The notes under the pieces were generated by a model, which was not told the origin of the DNA, did no database searches, and saw nothing but the letters and a program-made list of their open reading frames with translations. From positions 34,176 to 98,175 of the forward strand of contig DAISWG010000001.1 of the NCBI GenBank assembly GCA_036826475.1: 64,000 bases of DNA, written 5' to 3'. Source of the stretch: Miltoncostaea sp036826475 (lineage in GTDB: Bacteria; Actinomycetota; Thermoleophilia; Miltoncostaeales; Miltoncostaeaceae). Positions 40,356 to 49,587 of the stretch are shown one piece after another. A program made the translations under genes and the position numbers. Numbering within the stretch: the stretch's first letter is position 1; every line of letters begins with the position of its first letter.

Positions 40356-40991
40356 TCAGCCGCGCACACGCGCCGGGTCGTCGGCGATGACCCCCGTGAC
40401 GCCCCAGGCGCCGAGCTCCTCGGCCGTCGCGCGGTCCACCACCGGCCAGGTCCACACGTCCTCCGCCCGCTCGCGGAGCGCCGCGACGGTGGCGGGGGTG
40501 AGCAGGTCGCGCCGCACGCACGCGCCCTCCAGGGATCCCGGCCGGCGGCGCAGCAGCAGACGCAGCTGCGCGCGGCTGCCCGCCGAGTGCATCGTCCGCA
40601 CGCCCGGCGCCCCGCGCATCCGCTCCAGGGTCCCCCACCAGCGCCCGCAGACCCGGACGCCGGCGGCGGGCGGCGCGGCGGCCAGCGCGCGGAGCACCGC
40701 CCGGGCCAGGCGGGGATCCGGCCCCTTCAGGTCCAGCAGCAGCCCGGTGCCCGGCGGCACGGCCGCCAGGATCGGCGCGAGGAGCGGGCGCGGCGCGTCC
40801 CGGTCGAGCAGGTACCACCGTTCCCAGAGCCTCGGGAACGGGCCGAGCGTCTTGGCGTGGCGCACCTCGAGGCGGCGGCGGAACAGGTGGACGTCGGCCT
40901 CGACCACGTCGGCGCCCGCGGCCACGGCGGGCGCGATCAGCGAGGGCAGGTTCGCCGCGCGGTGCGCCACCACCAGACCCGGGGCCCTCAC
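40356..40991 (-). CDS. Glycerophosphodiester phosphodiesterase-like protein (short)
   Basis: A 211-residue protein of the GDPD family, shorter than the usual 240 or so. The first catalytic His lies in V-V-A-H-R-A-A-N-L, the metal pair in V-E-A-D-V-H-L, and a second His in V-R-H-A-K-T. The usual P-E-N-T after the first His is replaced by L-P-S-L, so activity is uncertain. V-T-G-V-I-A-D-D-P-A-R near the end fits the family. The GTG overlaps the PAP2 gene stop (GTGA), so the two are co-translated and may act in phospholipid turnover. Confidence 0.8.
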   Translation of the reverse strand: MRAPGLVVAHRAANLPSLIAPAVAAGADVVEADVHLFRRRLEVRHAKTLGPFPRLWERWYLLDRDAPRPLLAPILAAVPPGTGLLLDLKGPDPRLARAVLRALAAAPPAAGVRVCGRWWGTLERMRGAPGVRTMHSAGSRAQLRLLLRRRPGSLEGACVRRDLLTPATVAALRERAEDVWTWPVVDRATAEELGAWGVTGVIADDPARVRG

Positions 40992-41776
40992 CGGCGCGGG
41001 CGGGCCCACGCGGGCGTCGGGATGACGGCGGGCAGGCGGCTCGCGATCGCGAGGCCCACCAGCGCGACGGCGCCGCCCGCGACCACGTCGAGCACGTAGT
41101 GGTTGGCCGTCGCCACCACCGCGAACGCCATCGCGACCGGCAGCGCGACGGCCGTCGCGCGGAGCCAGCGGTTGCGCGTGGCGTGCCAGACCACGATGCC
41201 GACGAGCAGGTTCCACCCGAAGTGCAGGCTCGGGAGGGCGGCGTAGCGGTTGATGAGCCCGGGCGGCTGGAGCGTGCGGTACTCGCTGGTCCCCTCCGTG
41301 ATCGTGTCGATCAGGGAGAGCACCCCCAGCCGCGGGGGCGCCACCGGCACCAGCGCGAAGATGACCAGCCCGATGGCGCCCGACACGAACATGGCGTTGC
41401 GCAGCAGGTAGAAGCGGTCGGGCGCACGGGCGAACAGCACGCCGAGCGTCAGGGCGATCACCGGCCAGTGGCCGTACATGTAGACCGCGTTCACGATGCG
41501 GACGAGCGTCTCGTGGTCGATCACGAGCGCCTGCGCGGCGTGCTCCCACTCGATGCCGAGGTCCGCCTCGATCCGCACGAGGAGGCGCGCGTTGTCGAGC
41601 GCCGCATCCAGGCTGGACTGCGTGAGGCCGCGGACCGCGAAGTAGCAGAGCGCCGCCCCCACGATGAGCAGCATCTGCACCAGGAGCGGTCGCCAGCCGG
41701 GGAACGTCCGCCCCGCCGGAGGCGCGTCCTGGCGGGCGGGCGGGGCGGCCTGCCGCCGACGGTCTGCGATCGCCAT
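40988..41776 (-). CDS. PAP2-family phosphatase, inositol-phosphorylceramide-synthase-like
   Basis: A 262-residue membrane enzyme with about six hydrophobic segments. The catalytic motifs are those of the IPC-synthase-like branch: L-P-S-L-H-F-G-W near residue 187 and N-H-Y-V-L-D-V-V-A-G-G near residue 228. R-Y-A-A before the first motif and V-Y-M-Y-G-H-W-P further up also match. It would remove or transfer phosphate groups on lipids outside the membrane. I chose the ATG at 41776 because upstream residues are low in family likeness and GGCGGAGC lies before it. The GDPD gene follows with a 4-base overlap. Confidence 0.87.
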   Translation of the reverse strand: MAIADRRRQAAPPARQDAPPAGRTFPGWRPLLVQMLLIVGAALCYFAVRGLTQSSLDAALDNARLLVRIEADLGIEWEHAAQALVIDHETLVRIVNAVYMYGHWPVIALTLGVLFARAPDRFYLLRNAMFVSGAIGLVIFALVPVAPPRLGVLSLIDTITEGTSEYRTLQPPGLINRYAALPSLHFGWNLLVGIVVWHATRNRWLRATAVALPVAMAFAVVATANHYVLDVVAGGAVALVGLAIASRLPAVIPTPAWARPRR

Positions 41777-41954
41777 GCGCCCATGCTCCGCCCGCCGCCC
41801 CCCACCGGGCATCGGGGATCACCCGCAGCGAGGTCGCGTCCCATCCGCGACGTCCCCGCCGCGGGACGGTGCTACCGTCGGAGGCAGATCGCGTGACGGA
41901 CCGCCGCTGACCACCGCCGCCACACCGCCCGCCGCCCCGCGCCGGCGCCTCGCC

Positions 41955-42953
41955 GTGCGCCGCGCGCTCACCGTCGCATTCGCCCTCGCCCTGGCGGCGC
42001 TGGCGATCGCCGGGGCGATGACCCTGGACCTGGGGGCCGCCGCCCACGCCCTGGCCGGGGCCGACCCCGAGCTGCTCGCCGCCGCGGTCGCGCTCTACGC
42101 GGTCGGCCAGACCATCTCGGGCGGCATGTGGGCGACCTGCCAGGCCGCCGGCGGCGTCCGGCGGCTGCCGCTCGGGACGGCGCTGGGCATGCACTGGGTC
42201 GCCCGCGCCGCGTGCGAGCTGCTGCCCGCGAGCCTCGGCGAGGCCGCCCGGGTGGCCCTGGTGCGGCGCCACCCGGCGGGCGCCCGTGCCGGCGGCCTGC
42301 GGATCACCGGCGGGCGGGTGGGCTACAAGGCCCTGGACGCGCTGGTGACCGGCGTCGCGGTGCTGGCGATGGCCCTGGTGGTGCCGCTCCCGGGCCCCGC
42401 GGCCGGGCTCCGCTGGACGGCGGCCGGCGCCGTGGCCGTCGTGGTCGCCGCAGCGGTGGCCTGGCGCCTCGGCGCCCTGCGGCCGCTGCTGGGGCTGCTG
42501 CCCGGCCGCGCGCGCGACGCCCTCGGGCGCGTCGGCGAGGGTGCCGGCGTGCTCGGCTCGCGCGAGGCGTCGCGGACCGCCGCGGTGCTGGGCCTGGGTG
42601 CGATCGTGGCCCGCCTGCTGAGCCTCGCCGCCCTCCTCGCCGCCCTGGGCGCGCCGCCGCAGGCGGCGGCGCTCGCGTTCTGCGTCATCGTGCTCGCCGG
42701 CATCGTCCCCGCCGCCCCCGGGGGCGCCGGCACCCGCGAGCTGGTGCTGATCCCCGCCCTGACGCTCGCCTACGGCATGCCGGGCGACGAGGCGCTGGCC
42801 TTCAGCATCGCCGTCCAGGGGACGGCGCTCGTCACGTCGCTCGCGGTGGGGGCGGCCGCCTTCGCATGGCTCGCGCCCGGCCTGACCGGTCGCCGCGCGC
42901 GGGAGGCCGGGACGGCGGCGGGCGAACCCGCCGCGGAGCGCGCCGCCGCCTAG
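41955..42953 (+). CDS. Lysylphosphatidylglycerol-synthase-type membrane protein (UPF0104)
   Basis: A protein of about 332 residues with eight or so hydrophobic segments in the pattern of the LPG_synthase_TM family. Marks are G-Q-T-I-S-G-G-M-W near residue 40, then L-P-A-S-L-G-E-A-A-R near residue 80 and G-G-A-G-T-R-E-L-V-L near the end. The start is uncertain. The frame has no ATG near the expected place, so I used GTG 41955. A good GGAGG (41880-41884) points instead to a GTG at 41893, which reads only five codons in another frame. A small indel or a short leader ORF could explain this. Substrate unknown. Confidence 0.75.
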   Translation: MRRALTVAFALALAALAIAGAMTLDLGAAAHALAGADPELLAAAVALYAVGQTISGGMWATCQAAGGVRRLPLGTALGMHWVARAACELLPASLGEAARVALVRRHPAGARAGGLRITGGRVGYKALDALVTGVAVLAMALVVPLPGPAAGLRWTAAGAVAVVVAAAVAWRLGALRPLLGLLPGRARDALGRVGEGAGVLGSREASRTAAVLGLGAIVARLLSLAALLAALGAPPQAAALAFCVIVLAGIVPAAPGGAGTRELVLIPALTLAYGMPGDEALAFSIAVQGTALVTSLAVGAAAFAWLAPGLTGRRAREAGTAAGEPAAERAAA

Positions 42954-43095
42954 CGAGCGGCGCGTCCGGACGGGCGGATCCTCGCGGACGCCGCCTCCGC
43001 AGAACCCCGCAGCCGATCGGGTCGCGATCCCCGATTCCGCCCCACCCGGGCGGATCGAGACTCCATGTGTATCCACATGTCGAGAGGAGGCCGTC

Positions 43096-44448
43096 ATGGC
43101 CCGCCGCCGACCGATCGCCGCCCCCCACGGGGGCACCCGCGCCCGCATGTGGCGCGCCGCGCTCATCCCGCTCGCCGGAGCCGCCCTGCTCCTGCCGGCC
43201 GCCCAGGCGGCCGCCGCCACGGGCACGTTGCGCGTGACCGACGTGGGCCCGTCCCTCGGGCGCACGATCCCGATCGCGATCCCCGGCGGCGGCACGTTCA
43301 GCACCGACCCGGGGGTCCGGACCGCGACCCTCACGTCGGCCGACGGCACCCGCATCGTCTCCGAGGCCTGGTGCGTCGACCGCAGGCGCTGGATCGCCGA
43401 GGGCGTCACGTACCCCGTCGACGTCCAGACGCCGGCCGACACCGCCGCCCTCCGGTCGCCCGGCGCCCAGGCCGCGGGCTGGCTGATGGGCGAGGCCGAC
43501 GGGCTCATGGCGCAGGCCCCGGACCGCGGCCTCGAGGCCGCCGCCGTCCAGGTCGCCGTGTGGCGCCTCACCGGCCAGGCGGCCGACGTCTGGCAGGTCA
43601 CCTCGGACTCCGCCCTGAACGCGCGCGCCGACGCCCTGCGCCGGCTGGCCGAGGGCAGGACGCCGGTGACGGCGCTCGCGCTCCAGGCGCCCGCCGCCGC
43701 CGTCGCGCCCGGCGCGCCGGCCGGCCTGGTCGTGTCGGGCACTCCCGGCGCGGAGGTCGACCTGCGGGTCGGGGCCGGAGCCGGGACGCTGACCGCCACC
43801 CACGTCGGCATCGGGCCGGCCGGCACCGCCGCCGTGGACCTGACGCCGACCGGACCCGGAACCGTGACGGTCGACGCCGCCGCCCGTGGCGGGGCCCTGA
43901 TCCGCGCCGCCCATCTGGCCGGCGCGACGGCGCCCCAGGACATGGGCATGCTGCTGCCGCAGCCGCTCGCGGCCCGGGCATCGGTCACCGTGACGACCCC
44001 CGTCGTCGCGCCGCCGGCCGTGGTGCCGCCGTCGGCGGTCCCGGTGGCCCGCGCGAAGCCGGCCCGGCTGCGGCTGGGCAAGACCGGCCCGGCCCGCGTC
44101 GTGTTCGCCCACGCCATCCGCTACACGCTGACGGTCACGAACCGGTCGGCGGTCACGGCGCAGGACGTCGTGGTGCGCGACCCGGTCCCGCAGGGCACGT
44201 CCCTGGGCCGACTGCCCGCACGGGCGCAGCTCGAGGGCGGGGCCGTGGTGTGGCACCTCGGCGACCTGGCCCCCGGCGCCCGCGTGACCGTGCACCTGCG
44301 GTTGCGCGCCGACGTCCTGTCGGCCCGGCGCGTGCGCAACGAGGCGCGCGCCTCCGCGTCGAACGCCGCGACGGTCCGGGCGCACGCCGTCACCGCGGTC
44401 GTCATCCCGCGGCGGGTCGCCCCCGCCCACATCCCCGTGACCGGCTGA
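43096..44448 (+). CDS. Secreted thioester-domain-like surface protein with DUF11 repeat
   Basis: A 450-residue exported protein. A signal peptide occupies residues 18-41. Residues 45-160 resemble thioester domains of Gram-positive surface proteins: Cys93 in E-A-W-C-V-D and Gln152 in A-V-Q-V-A-V-W could form the internal Cys-Gln thioester that binds host or surface amines. A beta-rich middle and a Pro/Val-rich linker follow. A DUF11 domain lies at about 335-420 (Y-T-L-T-V-T-N-R-S, then V-R-D-P-V-P-Q-G-T). No LPxTG sorting signal or final membrane anchor is seen, so attachment is unclear. GAGAGGAGG lies upstream of the ATG. Confidence 0.72.
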   Translation: MARRRPIAAPHGGTRARMWRAALIPLAGAALLLPAAQAAAATGTLRVTDVGPSLGRTIPIAIPGGGTFSTDPGVRTATLTSADGTRIVSEAWCVDRRRWIAEGVTYPVDVQTPADTAALRSPGAQAAGWLMGEADGLMAQAPDRGLEAAAVQVAVWRLTGQAADVWQVTSDSALNARADALRRLAEGRTPVTALALQAPAAAVAPGAPAGLVVSGTPGAEVDLRVGAGAGTLTATHVGIGPAGTAAVDLTPTGPGTVTVDAAARGGALIRAAHLAGATAPQDMGMLLPQPLAARASVTVTTPVVAPPAVVPPSAVPVARAKPARLRLGKTGPARVVFAHAIRYTLTVTNRSAVTAQDVVVRDPVPQGTSLGRLPARAQLEGGAVVWHLGDLAPGARVTVHLRLRADVLSARRVRNEARASASNAATVRAHAVTAVVIPRRVAPAHIPVTG

Positions 44449-44454
44449 CGCCGG
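44441..44454 (+). terminator. Short hairpin with the surface-protein stop codon in its loop
   Basis: CCGGC (44441-44445) and GCCGG (44450-44454) pair around the loop TGAC, which holds the TGA stop. The stem is only 5 bp, but it repeats the arrangement seen at other gene ends here. Confidence 0.35.
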
Positions 44455-44479
44455 CCGCCACGTCAGGAACGGAGGAGTG

Positions 44480-45646
44480 ATGAAGGCCGCGGTCGTCCAC
44501 CGGTTCGACCAGCCCCTCGCCGTCGAGGACGTGCCGGTCCCGGAGCCGGGGCCGGAGCAGGTGCTCGTCCGGATCGAGACCTGCGGCCTGTGCCACACCG
44601 ACATCCACGCCGCCCGCGGTGACTGGCCGATCCCGCCCGTGCTGCCGCTCATCCCGGGGCACGAGGGCGTCGGCATCGTGGAGCGGGTGGGGGCCGGCAA
44701 CGCCCACGGCATCGCGCCGGGCATGCGGGTGGCCCTGCCGTGGCTCGGCTACGCGTGCGGGGACTGCGCGTACTGCAACAGCGGCCGCGAGACGCTCTGC
44801 GAGCGCCAGCGCAACACCGGCTACGGCATCGACGGGGCGTTCGCGGAGTACGCCGTCGCGTTCGCGCGTCACGTGGTGCGGGTGCCGGCGGGGATCGACC
44901 CCGCCGACGCGTCCCCGCTGACGTGCGCCGGGGTGACCACCTACAAGGCGGTGAAGGTGTCGGGCGCGTCGTCGGCCGACCTCATCGCCGTCTTCGGCGT
45001 CGGCGGCCTGGGCCACCTGGCGGTGCAGTACGCCGCCATCACGGGGGCGCGCGTGGTGGCGGTCGACATCAACGAGCACCGCCTGCGCACCGCGCGGCGC
45101 CTCGGCGCGGAGGAGGTCGTGCACGCCGGCGAGGACGATCCGGTCGCGGCGATCCGCCGGCTCGGCGGTGCCCGGGCCGCGATCGTCACGGCGGTCCAGC
45201 CGGTCGCCTTCGAGCAGGCGTTCGGGTCGCTGGCGCGCGGCGGCACGCTCGTCTGCGTGGGCCTTCCCGCGGAGAACGCGATGCGCCTCCCGATCTTCGA
45301 GACCGTGCTCGGCGGCCTCACCGTGGTCGGCTCGATCGTGGGGACGCACCACGACCTCGAGGAGGTCTTCGAACTGCACACCCGGGGCATGACCACCGTC
45401 GAGCGCAGCGAGGTCCCCCTGGACGACGTGAACGCCGCGATCGAGGCGGTCCTGGACGGCAGCGCCGGGACGGCGCGCATCGTGCTGCGGCCCGTGTGGG
45501 TGCCCGGCGCCGCCGAGCCCGTCCGCGCGACCCGCGGCGGCACCGGGGCGGGCGCCCGCAGGTTCGACCACACGGGCGCCTTCGCGCCGGGCGGCGTGAT
45601 CGGGCTGCCGACGCACCGCGGCGGCGGGACGGTCGCCGGGCGGTGA
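44480..45646 (+). CDS. Zinc-dependent alcohol dehydrogenase (AdhP-like)
   Basis: A 388-residue medium-chain dehydrogenase. The catalytic zinc residues are in T-C-G-L-C-H-T-D and G-H-E-G-V-G. The structural zinc site is C-G-D-C-A-Y-C-N-S-G-R-E-T-L-C, and the NAD site is F-G-V-G-G-L-G-H-L-A-V-Q. It should oxidise primary alcohols or reduce aldehydes. The last 45 residues or so, with A-T-R-G-G-T-G-A-G-A and ending in G-G-G-T-V-A-G-R, extend beyond the normal end and look disordered. The ATG at 44480 is 4 nt after GGAGG; a GTG three bases earlier is too close to it. The stop overlaps the P-type ATPase GTG (GTGA). Confidence 0.92.
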   Translation: MKAAVVHRFDQPLAVEDVPVPEPGPEQVLVRIETCGLCHTDIHAARGDWPIPPVLPLIPGHEGVGIVERVGAGNAHGIAPGMRVALPWLGYACGDCAYCNSGRETLCERQRNTGYGIDGAFAEYAVAFARHVVRVPAGIDPADASPLTCAGVTTYKAVKVSGASSADLIAVFGVGGLGHLAVQYAAITGARVVAVDINEHRLRTARRLGAEEVVHAGEDDPVAAIRRLGGARAAIVTAVQPVAFEQAFGSLARGGTLVCVGLPAENAMRLPIFETVLGGLTVVGSIVGTHHDLEEVFELHTRGMTTVERSEVPLDDVNAAIEAVLDGSAGTARIVLRPVWVPGAAEPVRATRGGTGAGARRFDHTGAFAPGGVIGLPTHRGGGTVAGR

Positions 45647-48351
45647 GCCCCGGGCCGGGGCCGGCGGGGCGGCTCTTCCGCGACCTGCGCTCGTCCCCGG
45701 GCGGGCTCACCTCCCGGGAGGCCGCCCGCCGGCTCCAGGCGCACGGCCCCAACGAGCTGGAGCGCCGGCAGGGCGCCGTCTGGCCCCGCCAGGTGGCCGC
45801 CCAGCTCGTGCACCCCCTGGCGCTGCTGCTGTGGGCGGCGGCCGCCCTGGCCGCCCTCGCCGGCACCGGCGCGCTGGCCGTCGCCATCGCCGGCGTGGTG
45901 GTGCTGAACGCCGCGGTCGCGGTGGTCCAGGAGCGCCAGGCCGAGCGCGCCATCGACGCGCTGCGCCGCTACCTGCCGCCGCAGGCGACGGTGCTGCGCG
46001 ACGGCGTCCGGTGCACCGTCCCGGCCCGGGAGCTCGTGACCGGCGACGTGCTGGTGATCGAGGAGGGCGACCGCATCTCGGCCGACGCGCACCTGGTGTC
46101 GGGCGCCGTCGAGGTCGACATGTCCGCGCTCACCGGCGAGTCGGAGCCCGTCCAGCGCGGCGCCGATCTGGAGGACGCGCACCCGTCGCCGCTCCAGGCC
46201 CGCGACATGGTGTTCAGCGGCACGCTCTGCACGGGCGGCGAGGCCGTCGGCCTGGTGCGCGCGACGGGGATGCGGACCGAGCTCGGGCGCATCGCGGCGC
46301 TGTCGCAGCGCGGGGACCGCGAGCAGAGCCCGCTGGAGCGCGAGGTGCGGCGGGTGGCGTGGCTCATCGCCGCCGTCGCCGTGGCGGCCGGCCTCGCGTT
46401 CATGGCCCTGGGGCTGCTGGCCGCGGGCCTCCCCGTGGCGGACGCCGTCAAGTTCGCGATCGGCCTGCTGGTGGCGAACGTGCCGGAGGGCCTGCTCCCC
46501 ACCATCACGCTCTCGCTGGCGGTCTGCGTGCGGGCGCTCAGCCGCAGGGGCGCGCTGGTCAAGCGGCTCTCGGCGGTCGAGACCCTGGGCGCGGCGACGG
46601 TGATCTGCACGGACAAGACCGGGACGCTCACCGAGAACCGGATGCGGCCGGTGGCGGCCTGGACGCTCGCGGGCGAGGTCGCGCTGCCCGGCGGGGCGGC
46701 GGCCGCCGCCCCGGTCCTCGGGCGGCTCGCCCGGCGTGCCGCGGCGTGCAGCAACGCCGTGGTCGACCCGTCGGGCGCCCGCCCCGCGTCGGGGGATCCC
46801 ACGGAGGTGGCGATGCTCGAGGCGGCCGCGACCCTCGGCGCCGACGTCGGCGCCGAGGGCCGCGACGCCGGCCGGCGGGCCGTGTTCCGCTTCGACCCCG
46901 CGCGGCGCACGATGGCGACGATCGACGACGGCGACGACGGCCGCTGGGTCAGCGTGAAGGGCGCGCCGGAGGCGATCGAGGCCCGCGCCGTCCGCATCGC
47001 CGGGCCGGACGGCGCCGAGCGGCCCATGGGCCCCGAGGACCGCCGGAGCGTGGCGCGCGCGGTGGAGGCCATGGCCGCACGCGGCCTGCGGGTGCTCGCC
47101 GTCGCGGACCGCCCGGTCCCCGCGGAAACGACGCCCGCCGACCGCGACGACGCGGAGCGCGACCTCTGCCTCCTGGGCCTCGTGGGGATGCACGACCCGC
47201 CCCGCGCGGCCGTCCCCGCGGCGGTGGAGCGGTGCCGGCAGGCCGGCATCGGGATCGTGGTGGTGACCGGCGACAACGGCCTGACCGCCGCGGCCGTCGC
47301 CCGCGAGGTGGGCATCGTCCGGGGCACGGCGCGCGTGGTGGGCGGGCCCGAGCTGACGGCGATGGACGACGCCGCGCTGTCGGCCCTGGTGGCCGACCCC
47401 GACGGGCTCATCTTCGCGCGCGCCGAGCCGGAGGCGAAGCTGCGGATCGCGGAGACGCTGCGCGCCCGCGGCCACGTCGTCGCGATGACGGGCGACGGCG
47501 TGAACGACGCCCCCGCCCTGCGCCACGCCGACATCGGCGTCGCGATGGGGCGCTCCGGCACGGACGTGGCGCGCGAGGCCGCGACGATGATCCTCACCGA
47601 CGACGACTTCGCGACCATCGTCGCCGCCGTCGAGGAGGGGCGCCGCGTCTACGCGAACGTCCGCCGGTTCGTGCTCTACATCCTGGCCCACTCCCCGCCC
47701 GAGGTCGTCCCGTTCCTGGCGTTCGCCCTCTCCGGCGGCGCGATCCCGCTGCCCCTGACCGTGATGCAGCTCCTGGCGGTCGACCTCGGGACGGAGACCC
47801 TCCCCGCGCTCGCCCTGGGCCGCGAGCCCGCCGACCCCGACGTCATGGAGCGGCCGCCCCGGCGCGCCGGCGCCCGGCTGGTGGACCGCGCGCTGCTGGG
47901 ACGCGCCTGGGGCGCGATGGGCCTCGCCTCGGCGGCGCTGGTGATGTGCGCGTTCCTGGGCGAGCTGCTGGCGGCGGGCTGGTCGCCCGGCGACCCGACC
48001 GGCGAGGGCGCGGCGCTCCACGGCGCCTATCAGCAGGCCACGACGATGGCGTTCCTCGGCATCGTGGCGTGCCAGGTGGGCACCGCGATGGCCGCGCGCA
48101 CCGAGGACGGCGCCCGCACGCGCCCGCGCCTGCTGGCCAACCGGCTGCTGCTGTGGGGCATCGCCTTCGAGCTGGGGCTCTCGGCCCTGATCGTGACCGT
48201 CCCGCTCCTCCAGGAGGTGTTCGGCACGGCCGTCCCCACGGTCCCCTCGCTCCTGGTGCTGCCCGTCTTCCCCCTCGTGGTGTGGGCGGCCGACGCGGCC
48301 CGGCGGCATCGCCGCCTGCGGCGGGCGGGCGTGCGGGCCGCGCATGCGTGA
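45643..48351 (+). CDS. P-type cation-transporting ATPase (P2 type)
   Basis: A 902-residue ion pump. The N-terminal cation-ATPase domain (G-L-T-S-R-E-A-A-R-R-L) precedes the actuator motif S-A-L-T-G-E-S. The ion-site helix is V-P-E-G-L-L-P-T, the phosphorylated Asp is in C-T-D-K-T-G-T-L-T-E-N, the nucleotide site is V-K-G-A-P-E-A, and the hinge is M-T-G-D-G-V-N-D-A-P-A-L. The C-terminal cation-ATPase domain is complete. P-E-G-L-L resembles the Na,K/H,K group more than the Ca group, but the transported ion is not certain. It is translated in coupling with the alcohol dehydrogenase, an odd pairing. Confidence 0.93.
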   Translation: MSPGPGPAGRLFRDLRSSPGGLTSREAARRLQAHGPNELERRQGAVWPRQVAAQLVHPLALLLWAAAALAALAGTGALAVAIAGVVVLNAAVAVVQERQAERAIDALRRYLPPQATVLRDGVRCTVPARELVTGDVLVIEEGDRISADAHLVSGAVEVDMSALTGESEPVQRGADLEDAHPSPLQARDMVFSGTLCTGGEAVGLVRATGMRTELGRIAALSQRGDREQSPLEREVRRVAWLIAAVAVAAGLAFMALGLLAAGLPVADAVKFAIGLLVANVPEGLLPTITLSLAVCVRALSRRGALVKRLSAVETLGAATVICTDKTGTLTENRMRPVAAWTLAGEVALPGGAAAAAPVLGRLARRAAACSNAVVDPSGARPASGDPTEVAMLEAAATLGADVGAEGRDAGRRAVFRFDPARRTMATIDDGDDGRWVSVKGAPEAIEARAVRIAGPDGAERPMGPEDRRSVARAVEAMAARGLRVLAVADRPVPAETTPADRDDAERDLCLLGLVGMHDPPRAAVPAAVERCRQAGIGIVVVTGDNGLTAAAVAREVGIVRGTARVVGGPELTAMDDAALSALVADPDGLIFARAEPEAKLRIAETLRARGHVVAMTGDGVNDAPALRHADIGVAMGRSGTDVAREAATMILTDDDFATIVAAVEEGRRVYANVRRFVLYILAHSPPEVVPFLAFALSGGAIPLPLTVMQLLAVDLGTETLPALALGREPADPDVMERPPRRAGARLVDRALLGRAWGAMGLASAALVMCAFLGELLAAGWSPGDPTGEGAALHGAYQQATTMAFLGIVACQVGTAMAARTEDGARTRPRLLANRLLLWGIAFELGLSALIVTVPLLQEVFGTAVPTVPSLLVLPVFPLVVWAADAARRHRRLRRAGVRAAHA

Positions 48352-48450
48352 CGCGTATTTCCCCGTAGGCGGCGCGCGGCGCGGCGCGGATGCCGCCGCG
48401 GGGCGCGGCGGGGACGATGCCGGGCAGGACCCCCGTGGAGGTGGAACGAC

Positions 48451-49587
48451 GTGAGCGTCGTCACGATCAGCGCCATCAAGGCGGACGTCGGCGGCTGGGT
48501 GGGCCACAGCGCCGTGCACCCGGAGATGCTGGTGGAGGCCGAGCGCCGCGTCCGCGGCGCCGTCGCGGAGGGGCTGCTGCTGGACGGCGCGGTCAACGCC
48601 TGCGGCGACGACGTCAACCTGGTCATGACGCACCGGCACGGCATCGACGCCGAGCCCGTCCACCGCTTCGCCTGGGAGTCGTTCGAGGCGCTGACCGCCG
48701 TGGCCCGGCGGCTGCACCTGTACGGCGCGGGCCAGGACCTGCTGGCCGACGCCTTCTCGGGCAACGTCCGCGGCGCGGGACCCGGGGTGGCGGAGATGGA
48801 GATCCGGGAGCGGCCGTCGGAGCCGTTCATCGTCTTCGCCGCCGACAAGTGCGCGCCCGGGGCCTGGAACCTGCCGCTCTACTCCATCTTCTGCGACCCG
48901 TTCAACACGGCGGGCCTGGTGATCGACACGGCGATGCACCGGGGCTTCACGATCGAGGTGCACGACCTCGTCGAGCGCCGGGCGATCCGGCTGACGTGCC
49001 CCGCGGAGCTCTACGACCTGCTCGCGCTCATCGGCACGCCGGGGCGCTACGTGGTCAAGCACGTCTTCCGCGCCGGCGAGCCGGACGAGCCCGTGGCCGC
49101 GACCTCGACCTCGCGCCTGTCGCTCATCGCGGGGCGCTACGTGGGCAAGGACGACCCGATCATGATCGTCCGCTGCCAGAGCGGCCTGCCGGCGGTGGGC
49201 GAGGTGCTCGAGCCGTTCGCACGCCCGCACCTGGTGGCCGGCTGGATGCGCGGGTCCCACAACGGCCCGCTGATGCCCTGCGCGATCGGCGACAGCCACC
49301 CGGCCCGCTTCGACGGGCCGCCCCGCGTGGTGGGCATGGGGTTCCAGCTCGCCGACGGGCGGCTGGTGGGACCCCGCGACATGCTCGGCGACGTCTCCTT
49401 CGACCGGGCCCGCGCGATCGCGCTGGAGCTTGCCGACCACATGCGGCGGCTCGGCCCCTTCGAGCCGGGCCGCCTGCCGGCTGAGGACATGGAGTACACG
49501 ACGCTGCCGGCCGTCGCCGCCCGCCTCGAGGACCGGTGGACCCCCATCCCCGAGCCGGCCGGCGCGCACGCGGAGGCGACGGGATGA
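48451..49587 (+). CDS. Archaeal-type fructose-1,6-bisphosphate aldolase/phosphatase
   Basis: A 378-residue enzyme of the bifunctional FBPA/P family, which condenses triose phosphates and removes one phosphate to give fructose 6-phosphate, a one-way gluconeogenic step. The N-terminal S-A-I-K-A-D-V-G-G-W-V-G-H holds metal Asp residues. G-R-Y-V-G-K-D-D-P near residue 233 holds the Tyr and the Schiff-base Lys of the aldolase site. Further metal segments such as A-D-K-C and F-C-D-P-F-N-T-A-G are present. GGAGGTGG precedes the GTG by 6 nt. This family is most common in Archaea and deep-branching thermophilic bacteria. Confidence 0.93.
   Translation: MSVVTISAIKADVGGWVGHSAVHPEMLVEAERRVRGAVAEGLLLDGAVNACGDDVNLVMTHRHGIDAEPVHRFAWESFEALTAVARRLHLYGAGQDLLADAFSGNVRGAGPGVAEMEIRERPSEPFIVFAADKCAPGAWNLPLYSIFCDPFNTAGLVIDTAMHRGFTIEVHDLVERRAIRLTCPAELYDLLALIGTPGRYVVKHVFRAGEPDEPVAATSTSRLSLIAGRYVGKDDPIMIVRCQSGLPAVGEVLEPFARPHLVAGWMRGSHNGPLMPCAIGDSHPARFDGPPRVVGMGFQLADGRLVGPRDMLGDVSFDRARAIALELADHMRRLGPFEPGRLPAEDMEYTTLPAVAARLEDRWTPIPEPAGAHAEATG

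Noticed and set aside
43064..43079. CATGTG-tatc-CACATG inverted repeat before the surface-protein gene
   Set aside because: Six-base arms alone are weak evidence and no regulator sits nearby. I did not list it as an operator.
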